Assembly: GCA_044223515.1 (NCBI GenBank)
Contig: JBGALV010000101.1
Span: forward strand, 1-16,616
From: SHVZ01 sp044223515
GTDB taxonomy: Bacteria; Pseudomonadota; Alphaproteobacteria; SHVZ01
DNA length: 16,616 bases
Direction: 5' to 3'
Part shown: positions 1 to 7,025 of the stretch, one piece after another
Position numbering within the stretch: position 1 is the stretch's first letter
How the letters are laid out: each line of letters starts with the position of its first letter
Program-made: the position numbers and the translations under genes
Notes under the pieces: model-generated
Seen by the model: only the letters and a program-made list of their open reading frames with translations
Told to the model about the DNA's origin: nothing
The model's database searches: none

Positions 1-658
1 ACGAGGCGCAGAGCCGGCAATGGAGATAGCGGGTCGATTGGCCCTCGGCCGCCGGGCCGATCACGCTGACGAGCGGCGCAGATGCGCAGACGGGGCAGCG
101 ACGGCCCTCGTCGAGCGCCTGGAAGCCCTCGGCTTCGAGCAGGCTCGCGGCCGAGGCCCAGCGTACCTGCAGTGCCGCGGCGACGAAGACCGCGGCCCCG
201 CGCGAGAGCTCGGGCACGTCGCCCGAGAGCACGGCGCGGGCGCGGCCGTCGAGGATCTCCGGTGCCTCGGCCTGGAGCTCGGCGATCACCTGCCGCGCCT
301 CCGGGGGAATTCCGCCGACCGAGACCCATTTGAGGATGGCCTGGAGCACGTCGCGCCACTGCGGACCGTCCAGGAGACCGTCGCCGCCCAGCGGCGGCAT
401 CCCTTCCTTCTTGGCTTCCTCGATCTCGGCGGCATCCGGAAGTCCGCCGGGCTTGAGCGCGCGGACCGCATCGGCCTGCGCCTCGGCCAACCGGCTCATG
501 AGGAGGAGGAAGCCCTCCATCGGATGCCCCTTGGCCAGCGCCGCGAAGCGCTGGGCGCGGCGCGTGAACAGGGTCGGCACGTCCGGCAAACGGAGAAAGG
601 CCGCCGAAGCGGCCTTTCCGATGTCGACGGGATCGGCGATCGGGGCCCTAGTCGTCAT
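1..658 (-). CDS. fdhE: Formate dehydrogenase accessory protein FdhE (3' end beyond window)
   Basis: FdhE is a cytoplasmic, iron-binding maturation factor needed for activity of respiratory formate dehydrogenases; it interacts with the catalytic subunit. About 219 codons are visible, from ATG at 658 with no stop before the window edge. The N-terminal part has the family's helical signature (LFTRRAQRFAALAKGHPMEG, about residues 30-49). The visible C-terminal part carries two CxxC pairs, C188/C191 (CPVC) and C214/C217 (CRLC), joined by a TRYLHC segment as in E. coli FdhE, where the Cys pairs form the rubredoxin-like metal site. The start codon overlaps the end of fdoI by 11 nt, which implies translational coupling and places it last in the fdo operon. 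The family normally has about 300 residues, so roughly a quarter lies outside. Confidence in identity is high. Confidence 0.93.
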   Translation of the reverse strand, partial: MTTRAPIADPVDIGKAASAAFLRLPDVPTLFTRRAQRFAALAKGHPMEGFLLLMSRLAEAQADAVRALKPGGLPDAAEIEEAKKEGMPPLGGDGLLDGPQWRDVLQAILKWVSVGGIPPEARQVIAELQAEAPEILDGRARAVLSGDVPELSRGAAVFVAAALQVRWASAASLLEAEGFQALDEGRRCPVCASAPLVSVIGPAAEGQSTRYLHCRLCAS

Positions 659-1292
659 TGCCTGGCTTGGCGACCTCGTCCCTCAGCCACTTCCGGTGAT
701 GGCGCCAGGCCCAGCCGCCGGTGACCGAGCCGCGGGTCATCGCGCGGACGGTGCCGCGCACCCAGATCGCCGCGTAGATGTGGATGATCACGATGACGAT
801 GATGCCCGAGGCGGCGAGCGCATGGGCGACGGCGGCCAGCCGCTTCTGGTCGATCGAGGTGTACTGGAAGAAATAAGCGTCCCAGAGCACGAGGCCGGAG
901 ACGAACAGCGTCAGGATGCAGAGCGACATGCCCCAGAAGACGAGCTTCTGGCCGGCATTGTAGCGTCCGACCTCGGGAAGCCTCTCCTCCCGGTTGGCGA
1001 CCACGTCGCCGACATGCGCCATCCACTTCGAGTCGTCGCGCTCCCAGAAATTGTAGCGGACGAAGCGGATGAAGAGGCCGGCGAAGGTGAAGAGCACCGC
1101 GACGCCGAACCACGGATGGATCGCCCGCGTCTCCGGACCGCCGCCGAACAGGCTGGTCAGGAAGAACAGGCCCGGATGGAACAGCGCGAGGCCGCTGACG
1201 GCCAGGAGGATCAGGATGATCGCGTTGGCCCAGTGGTTGACGCGTGCGCCGCCGGTGTAGCGGGCGAGGATGTTGTCGCGGTCTTCGCTCAT
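648..1292 (-). CDS. fdoI: Formate dehydrogenase gamma subunit, cytochrome b556 type
   Basis: This 214-residue integral membrane subunit passes electrons from the Fe-S subunit to quinone. Four hydrophobic segments are visible at about residues 21-39, 58-78, 114-136 and 154-178. Histidines H20, H59, H157 and H171 line up, with an offset of two, with the four heme-ligand histidines of E. coli FdnI, so two b hemes are expected. The start is the ATG of an ATGA overlap with fdoH (4 nt). A longer open frame upstream to about 1916 is only the out-of-frame reading of fdoH. The next gene, fdhE, begins inside its last codons. FdoI and FdnI cannot be told apart here; the symbol is a family choice. Confidence 0.95.
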   Translation of the reverse strand: MSEDRDNILARYTGGARVNHWANAIILILLAVSGLALFHPGLFFLTSLFGGGPETRAIHPWFGVAVLFTFAGLFIRFVRYNFWERDDSKWMAHVGDVVANREERLPEVGRYNAGQKLVFWGMSLCILTLFVSGLVLWDAYFFQYTSIDQKRLAAVAHALAASGIIVIVIIHIYAAIWVRGTVRAMTRGSVTGGWAWRHHRKWLRDEVAKPGNDD

Positions 1293-2185
1293 CGGTGGTC
1301 TCCGGAGAGACGGCGGGCCGCCTCCTCGTCCTTCCGCTCGACCTCGTTCGGCCCCTTGGTCACATAGTGGAAGAAGCCGATCAGCGCGGTGAGCCCGAAG
1401 CCGAACAGCGCCACGTCCTTGAAGCCGCCCTTCCAGAACTGGACCAGCGGGCTGATCTTCGGCTCCTTGGGCAGGTTGGCGTAGAGCTGAGGCTGGTCGG
1501 CGTGGTGCAGCACGTACATGACGTGCGTGCCGCCGACGCCGGCCGGATCGTAGAGCCCGGCATTGGCGAAGCCGCGCTCCTTCAGGTCCTCGATCCGGTG
1601 CTCGGCGTGGATCTTCATCTCCTCCTTGGTGCCGAAGTAGATCGCCTGCGTCGGGCACGCCTTGGCACAGGCCGGCGCCTGGCCGACCGAGACGCGGTCG
1701 GAGCAGAGCGTGCACTTGTAGGCCTTGTGGTCGGCCTGGCTGATGCGCGGGATGTTGAAGGGGCAGCCCTTCACGCAGTAGCCGCAGCCGATGCAGTTCT
1801 CGGAGATGAAGTCGACGATGCCGTTCTGGTACTGGACGATCGCGCCCGGCGAGGGACAGGCCTTGAGGCAGCCCGGGTCCTCGCAGTGCATGCAGCCGTC
1901 CTTGCGGATCAGCCACTCGAGGTTCCCCTTGTTGTCGAACTCGGTGAACCTCATCAGCGTCCAGGTCTTGTCGGTCAGGTCATGCGGGTTGTCGTAGACG
2001 CCCACATTGATCCCGACCTCCTCGTGCAGGTCGTTCCACTCGTAGCACGCCGCCTGGCAGGCCTTGCAGCCGATGCACTTGGAGACGTCGATGAGCTTCG
2101 CGACCTCGGTCGAGGAGCGCACGTTGGGCGGCGTCTCGGTGGTGGCCGAGCGCCGCTTGATGTCGAGCGATTGAAGCGTTGCCAT
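1289..2185 (-). CDS. fdoH: Formate dehydrogenase beta (iron-sulfur) subunit
   Basis: This 298-residue electron-transfer subunit links the catalytic subunit to the cytochrome. Sixteen cysteines form four ferredoxin-type 4Fe-4S sites: C37/40/43/47, C98/101/106/110, C131/134/137/141 and C158/161/173/177, the same pattern as E. coli FdnH/FdoH. A single hydrophobic helix near residues 253-275 anchors it to the membrane, with the clusters on the same side as the exported alpha subunit. It has no signal peptide and is expected to be co-exported with the Tat-dependent alpha subunit. The ATG is 12 nt after the fdoG stop and is preceded by a strong GGGGAGG ribosome site, which fixes the start. It overlaps fdoI by 4 nt. 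Confidence 0.96.
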   Translation of the reverse strand: MATLQSLDIKRRSATTETPPNVRSSTEVAKLIDVSKCIGCKACQAACYEWNDLHEEVGINVGVYDNPHDLTDKTWTLMRFTEFDNKGNLEWLIRKDGCMHCEDPGCLKACPSPGAIVQYQNGIVDFISENCIGCGYCVKGCPFNIPRISQADHKAYKCTLCSDRVSVGQAPACAKACPTQAIYFGTKEEMKIHAEHRIEDLKERGFANAGLYDPAGVGGTHVMYVLHHADQPQLYANLPKEPKISPLVQFWKGGFKDVALFGFGLTALIGFFHYVTKGPNEVERKDEEAARRLSGDHR

Positions 2186-2197
2186 GGCGTCCTCCCC

Positions 2198-5100
2198 TCA
2201 CGCGACCGGCGGCGAGATGCGTTCGATATCGACGAGGAACGCCTTGTATTCAGGCGTCTCGATATTCGCATCGCCGACGTAGGGAGTGAGCTGGTTGGCG
2301 CCGAAGCCCTTCTTGGTCGCCCCGACGAAGCCCCAGTGGAGCGGTATGCCGACGATGTGCACGGCCTTGCCGTCGCACACCAGCGGCTTGATGCGCTTGG
2401 TCACCACCGCCTTCGCCTTGATGGCGCCGCGGTTGGAGCGCACGCGCACCCAGTCGCCCTTGGAGATGTTCTTCTCCTTGGCGAGCTCCTCCGAGATCTC
2501 CACGAACAGCTCCGGCTGCAGCACGGCATTGACCGGCACGTGCTTGGTCCAGAAGTGGAAATGCTCGGTGAGCCGGTAGGTGGTCGCCGCCAGCGGGAAG
2601 TCGGACGCCTTGCCGAACACCTCGAGGTCCGCCTTGAACACGCGGGCCACCGGGTTGCCGACGATCTTGGGTGCCAGCGGATTGACCACCGGGCTCTCGA
2701 ACGGCTCGTAGTGCTCGGGGAAGGGCCCGTCGCGCATCATGCCGCGGGTGAAGAGCCTGGCCACGCCCTCGGGGTTCATGATGAAGGGCATGGTGCCGGC
2801 GGACGGGTTCACCGCCGCGCCGAAGTCCGGCACGTCGAAACCGGTCCAGGCGGCGCCGTTCCACTCGATGATGCGCTTCTTGTGGCTCCACGGCTTGCCG
2901 GCGGCATCCGCCGAGGCACGGTTGTAGAGGATCCGGCGGTTGGCCGGCCACGAGAACGCCCAGTTCGGGAAGTTGCCCCGTTCGGCCGGGTCGCTGGTGT
3001 CGCGACGCGCCATCATGTTGCCGGCATCGGTGAAGCAGCCGGTGTAGATCCAGCAGCCCGCCGAGGTCTTGCCGTCGTCGCGGAGAAGCGCGAAGGCAGG
3101 CACCTGCTGTCCGGCCCTGAGCACGATCTTGGTCGGATCGGCCGGGTCGGTCACGTCTTCCAGGACCTTGCCGTTGATCTCCTTGGCGATCTCTTCCGGC
3201 GTCGGCTTGTCGGGATCGGCGTAGGGCCAGACGACGTTCATGATCGGCTCGGGGAGCGCCCCGGCATCCTTCGCGTACGCAGACCTGAGGCGCCGATAGA
3301 GCGACGACATGATGTCGATGTCGCTCTTCGCCTCGCCCGGCGGCTCCGCTGCCTTCCAGTGCCACTGCAGCCAGCGCGAGGAGTTCGTCAGCGACCCGTC
3401 TTCCTCGGCGAAGCACGTGGTCGGCAGCATGAACACTTCGGTCTGGATCTTCGACGGATCGACGTCGTTGTGCTCGCCGTGGTTCTCCCAGAAGGCGGCG
3501 GTCTCCGTCTTCAGCGGATCCATGACGACCAGGAACTTCAGCTTCGACAGCGCTTCCGTCAGCTTCTTCCTATTAGGGAACGAGAGAAGCGGATTGAAGC
3601 CCTGGCAGAAGTACCCGTTCATCTTGCCCTGGTGCATCAGCTCGAAGGCACGAAGAACGTCGTAGGTGACGTCGAGCTTGGGCAGCCAGTCGTAGGCCCA
3701 GTCGTTGTCCTTGGTCGCGGCCTTGCCGAACATCGACTTCTGGAAGCTGACGAAGAACTTGCCGTAGTTCTGCCAGAAGCTCGTCTGGTTCGGACGGATC
3801 GGCTTGAACTGCCGGGTCCGCATGTAGGTCGCGTAGTCGGGCTCGCGGTCGTTGGCCAGGGTCAGGTAGCCCGGGAGCAGGTTGCTCATCAGGCCGATGT
3901 CGGTGAGACCCTGGATGTTCGAGTGACCGCGGAGCGCGTTCATGCCGCCGCCGGGAACGCCGATGTTGCCCAGCAGCAGCTGGACCATCGCCATCGCGCG
4001 GATGTTCTGGCTGCCCTTGGAGTGCTGGGTCCATCCGAGCGCATACATCGAGGTATGCGAGCGGTCCGGCGTGCCGGTGGACGCGATCAGCTCCCACGCC
4101 TTCACCATCTTGTCCTTGGGCGACCCGGTGATGCGGGAGACCATGTCGACGGTGTAGCGGGCGTAGTGCTTCTTCATCAGCTGGTAGACGCAGCGCGGGT
4201 CCTGCAAGGTCGCATCGACCTTGGCCATTCCCTGCTCGTCCAGCTCGTACTCCCAGTCGGCGCGGTTGTAGTCGCGCTTCTCGGCGTCGTAGCCGACGAA
4301 GAGGCCGTCCTGGAAGCCGAAGCCAGGCTTCACGAGGAAGGCCGCGTTCGTGTAGAGCGCGGTGTACTGCTTCTGGGTCTTGTCGTTCTCGAGGATGTAG
4401 TTGATCAGGCCGCCGAGCCAGGCGATGTCCGATCCCTGACGGATCGGGCAGTAGAGGTCGGCAACCGACGCCGAGCGCGTGAAGCGCGGATCGACGACGA
4501 TCAGCTTGGCCTTGTTGTTGGCCTTCGCCTCGGTGACCCACTTGAACCCGCAAGGATGCGCTTCGGCGGCGTTGCCGCCCATGATGGTGATGACATCGGC
4601 ATTCTTGATGTCATTCCAGCCATTCGTCATCGCGCCTCGACCGAACGTAGGGGCCAGACTGGCCACCGTGGGTCCGTGTCAGACTCTTGCTTGGTTGTCG
4701 AAGACGACCATCCCCTGAGAGCGCACGACCTTGTAGGTCAGGAATGCGGTCTCGTTCGTGGTGGCGGACGCCGCCAGGAATCCGGTGGTGGTCCAGCGGT
4801 TGACGGTGACGCCGTCGGAGTTCTTCGCGATGAAGTTCTTGTCGCGGTCTTCCTTCATCAGCTTGGAGATGCGGTCGAGCGCGAACTCCCAGCTGACCCG
4901 CTTCCACTCGCGCGATCCCGGCGTGCGGTGCATCGGGAATTTCACGCGGGTCGGCGACTTGATGAAGTCGAGCAGCGCCGCGCCCTTGGGGCAGAGCGTG
5001 CCGCGGTTGACCGGATGATCCGGATCGCCCTCGACGTGGATCACTTCGGGGCGCGCGTTCTTGGCGCGGTCGCCCTGGCTGTAGAGGATGACGCCGCAGG

Positions 5101-5269
5101 AGACCGAGCAGTACGGACACGTGTTCCGCGTCTCGGTCGCTCGGCTCAACTTGAACGGCCGAACCGAGGCGGCGACCGCCTCGCCCGTGCCGAAGCCGAG
5201 CGCCGCCAGCGAGGAACCGGCCAGTCCGGTCCCCGTCAGGCGGAAAAATCCACGCCGACTGAGCGTCAT
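2198..5269 (-). CDS. fdoG: Formate dehydrogenase alpha subunit, selenocysteine-containing (TGA at codon 197 read through)
   Basis: This 1023-residue catalytic subunit oxidises formate to CO2 at a bis-molybdopterin guanine dinucleotide Mo (or W) site, outside the cytoplasmic membrane. A twin-arginine signal (SRRGFFRL, residues 4-11) begins the protein. C51, C54, C58 and C93 form the 4Fe-4S site. The frame is open from 5269 to an in-frame TGA at 4681-4679 (codon 197), then continues to TGA at 2198. Around that codon the protein reads DNQARV-U-HGPTVASLAPTFGRG, matching the Sec196 site of E. coli FdnG, with the catalytic His as next residue (198). The remainder matches the family over its full length (for example GNAAEAHP, GWTQHS, GGGMNALRGHSNIQGLTD). 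The start is ATG 5269, with GGAGG six bases upstream. Splitting this gene at the TGA would be an annotation error. Sec insertion needs selABCD, which are not in this window. Confidence 0.97.
4641..4681 (-). promoter_or_regulatory. Bacterial SECIS element directing selenocysteine at the fdoG TGA
   Basis: The minus-strand message after the TGA (4681-4679) holds a hairpin whose core is GGCC (4664-4661), an AGTCT loop (4660-4656) and GGCC (4655-4652). It is extended by weaker pairs through a mismatch. The loop begins 18 nt after the TGA, as in enterobacterial fdh SECIS elements, whose apical loop carries the GUCU bases bound by SelB. Relative to E. coli fdnG as I recall it, the stem bases differ but pairing is kept. 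Confidence 0.85.
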
Positions 5270-5274
5270 GCTGT

Positions 5275-5308
5275 CCCTCCCGCAAGTCGCGGCGGGACCC
5301 CCCGGTCC
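5275..5308 (-). promoter_or_regulatory. fdoG ribosome-binding site within two competing leader hairpins
   Basis: On the minus strand the ribosome site GGAGG (5280-5276) lies six bases before the fdoG ATG. Three of its bases fall in the 3' arm of an inverted repeat, TCCCGC/GCGGGA (plus coordinates 5278-5283 and 5292-5297, 8-nt loop). A second inverted repeat, GGACC/GGTCC around four C (5295-5308), shares bases 5295-5297, so the two hairpins cannot form together. This could gate translation, but GC-rich DNA makes short repeats common. Confidence 0.35.
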
Positions 5309-5399
5309 TGCACCGCGTCTCATTATTTCTTGTCGCGGAATAGGCTACTGCCGGCCGCGCCGGACCGTCAACTTAACGGCGATCACGACTCGTTGTCTG

Positions 5400-5436
5400 C
5401 TAATTATATGAAATATATAAATAATTTCTCGTCAAA
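5400..5436 (-). promoter_or_regulatory. AT-rich promoter-like region of the fdo operon
   Basis: This is a sharply AT-rich patch in an otherwise very GC-rich window. On the minus strand it holds TTGACG (5435-5430) and a perfect TATAAT (5408-5403), but they are 21 nt apart, longer than the usual 17. With 17-nt spacing the -10 would be TTCATA, a weak match. Either one box is fortuitous or an activator is needed. The leader to the fdoG ATG would be about 130 nt. No clear FNR or NarL site was found. Confidence 0.45.
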
Positions 5437-5491
5437 AGCTTCCCGGGCGGCGTCATGAGAGCAATTTCGAGGCGTCGCGATCGATGATTTT

Positions 5492-5512
5492 GATCGGACG
5501 ATCGGTCCGACC
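5492..5512. other. Inverted repeat just downstream of the lipoate ligase gene
   Basis: GATCGGAC (5492-5499) and GTCCGACC (5505-5512) form an 8-bp stem including one G-T pair, around a 5-nt loop. It lies 16 nt beyond the ligase stop codon. No T-tract follows it on the minus strand, so it is not a canonical intrinsic terminator; it could slow or end ligase transcription or protect the 3' end. Confidence 0.3.
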
Positions 5513-5527
5513 CACGTGACGGGAGCG

Positions 5528-6601
5528 TCAGACGACGCGCGCCGCCCGCAGCGTCTCCGCGATATCGGATGCCGAGACGCCGGGAAGGTCGACGCCCAGC
5601 GCGCCGATCACGGCGGCGATGTCGGCCTCCAGCGTCGCCGAGGGATCGAGCGCGACGCCGACCAGACGCGCCGCCAGCCGCGTGAGCCCGTCGGCCGGAA
5701 GGCAGGTGACGTCGCCGGTCAGGTCGAGATCGCGGATGCGTCCGTCGTGCTCGACCAGGCGTACGCGGAGCACGCCGTCGGCTGTTCGCCTCTCGCCCTC
5801 GACGACATGCACACCCTCGGCGATCTTATAGCCGCCGGCGACGAGCTTGCGGCCGCGCCGACGGATCCAGGTCTTGTCGCCGTGACGCCGGGCGGCGGCG
5901 GCGATCGCCGTTGCCTCGGCCCGGGTCGGGCGCTCTTCGGCGGGCGCGAGCGCGAGGATCGCCGCGACATGGCCGAGGAACAGCGCCTTGACCCGGTCTC
6001 GCGTCGGGACCGTCTCCAGGAGGTCGCGCATCGTCGCCATGTGCTCGGCGAGGCCCCGGCGCAGCAGGTCGCGGAAGGCCTCGTCGGGGACGCGGAGGCT
6101 GCGGGCCATCGTCTCGCGGTCGAAGTCGAACAGGAAGCTGCCGGCGATCACGAGTGCCTCGCCGATCTCCGCGGCAGCCATGGCGCCGAGCTTGCGGCCG
6201 GCCACCTGTACGTCGCCCGGCGGACGATGGCTCGCGGCGATGCCGAGATCCGTGTAGGTGGCGAGCACCGGTGCCGCAAAGCGCTGGAACAGGCGGTCGG
6301 TTCGCTCGCGGGCGTGACCGCGCGGCAAGACGAAGTGGAAGTAGAGCTGGTCCCGGTCGATCAGCACCGCACCGCCGCCGACCTCGCGACGAAGCACGGG
6401 GAGCCCGCGCTCCCGGCACCAGGCCTCGTCGATCTCGCGGGCGAGGTCCTGGTTGAAGCCGACCGAGAGGTAGGGCGCCGCAGCGCTGCAGAAGGTGAGA
6501 ACCGGATCGGCATTCGCGGCCATCGCGGCGGCGATACCGTAGGGCACCGCGTGCGAGGCAAGCGCAGAAGCCTCTCCCTGGTCGATGACGCGAAGCCGCA
6601 T
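5528..6601 (-). CDS. Lipoate-protein ligase family protein, two-domain sLpl(AB)-like
   Basis: This 357-residue cytoplasmic enzyme belongs to the LplA/BPL-LipB fold, which activates lipoate with ATP and attaches it to a lysine of a carrier domain. The N-terminal catalytic domain (about 1-230) has YLSVGFNQD (44-52), the substrate loop RREVGGGAV (71-79) and GRKLGA with the catalytic-type Lys137, followed by GSFLFDFD (154-161). The C-terminal part (about 240-357, with KIAEGVHVVEGE and a GDVTCLP segment) resembles the accessory LplB domain. The length and architecture match the ligases linked to LbpA carriers in sulfur-oxidation clusters, and a likely carrier gene lies in the divergent pair next door. 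ATG 6601 has only a weak ribosome site. A housekeeping LplA or octanoyltransferase LipM is possible but less likely from the context. The family call is firm; the LbpA partnership is inferred. Confidence 0.85.
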   Translation of the reverse strand: MRLRVIDQGEASALASHAVPYGIAAAMAANADPVLTFCSAAAPYLSVGFNQDLAREIDEAWCRERGLPVLRREVGGGAVLIDRDQLYFHFVLPRGHARERTDRLFQRFAAPVLATYTDLGIAASHRPPGDVQVAGRKLGAMAAAEIGEALVIAGSFLFDFDRETMARSLRVPDEAFRDLLRRGLAEHMATMRDLLETVPTRDRVKALFLGHVAAILALAPAEERPTRAEATAIAAAARRHGDKTWIRRRGRKLVAGGYKIAEGVHVVEGERRTADGVLRVRLVEHDGRIRDLDLTGDVTCLPADGLTRLAARLVGVALDPSATLEADIAAVIGALGVDLPGVSASDIAETLRAARVV

Positions 6602-6645
6602 CTGCGCCCGTTGATTGTTGCGCGCTTCCCACCGATCATCGGCCG
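6602..6645. promoter_or_regulatory. 44-bp divergent control region between ligase and dsrE-like genes
   Basis: The two start codons face away from each other across 44 bp, so promoters must overlap or extend into the genes. Two palindromes lie at the dsrE side: CCGAT-C-ATCGG (6632-6642) and ATCGGCCGAT (6638-6647), the latter running over the dsrE start codon. Neither gene has a good ribosome site. One regulator binding here could control both, but no known operator is recognised. Confidence 0.4.
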
Positions 6646-7023
6646 ATGCCGAGGAAGCTCATCATCATCATGGCCAACACCGATCCCCGCAACGGCGAGG
6701 AACTGGGGGCGCCCTTCCATCACGCTGCCGCCGCCGCTGCGCTCGACTACGAGGTCAAGGTGGTCATGGTCGCGACCGCCGGTCGTCTTCTCATGAAGGG
6801 CGTCGCCGAGGGGCTCACGATCAAAGCCGGCACCGGCGTCACCGTCTACGACCTGATGCGCCAGGCGCACGAGGCCGGTGCGCGCTTCTATGCCTGCCCG
6901 GCCAATCTCGAGCTGTTCGACAAGACCGAGAAGGACCTGATCCCGGAATGCGCCGGCCTGATCGGCTCGGCCAACCTGATGCGCCAGGTGATGGAGGAGG
7001 ACGTTCGCGTCCTCACCTACTGA
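6646..7023 (+). CDS. DsrE/DsrF-family sulfur-carrier-like protein
   Basis: This 125-residue soluble protein has the DsrE fold. It opens with the beta strand RKLIIIMANTDP and ends with a segment typical of DsrE2/DsrE3-type proteins: FYACPANLEL, then KTEKDLIPECAGLIG and a final strand EEDVRVLTY. Cys84 is in the usual position of the sulfur-accepting cysteine and Cys102 is a second candidate, so persulfide transfer or a disulfide is possible. DsrE-type proteins pass sulfane sulfur between partners such as TusA. It is not the TusD of a TusBCD set, since no tusB or tusC homologue follows. The lipoyl-carrier gene starts 2 nt after its stop, so the two are co-translated. There is no clear Shine-Dalgarno sequence. 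The family is clear; the sulfur donor and acceptor are unknown. Confidence 0.85.
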   Translation: MPRKLIIIMANTDPRNGEELGAPFHHAAAAAALDYEVKVVMVATAGRLLMKGVAEGLTIKAGTGVTVYDLMRQAHEAGARFYACPANLELFDKTEKDLIPECAGLIGSANLMRQVMEEDVRVLTY

Positions 7024-7025
7024 CG

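Noticed and set aside
20..1367. Plus-strand open frames at 20-724 and 330-1367
   Set aside because: They lie opposite fdhE and fdoI, which have clear family motifs and operon spacing.
4679..5323. A separate short molybdopterin oxidoreductase fragment ending at 4679, with the large part starting at 4666
   Set aside because: The TGA between them is the selenocysteine codon, in frame and followed by a SECIS hairpin, so this is one gene. The true start is ATG 5269, not 5323.
1244..5458. A 1404-codon open frame on the plus strand opposite the fdo operon
   Set aside because: It is antisense to four firmly identified genes. Its protein is Arg/Val/Leu/Gly/His-rich without any recognisable domain, typical of a GC-rich shadow frame.
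5485..5515. FNR box (TTGAT-N4-ATCAA) upstream of fdoG
   Set aside because: TTGAT occurs at 5490-5494 but the second half-site does not match at the required spacing.
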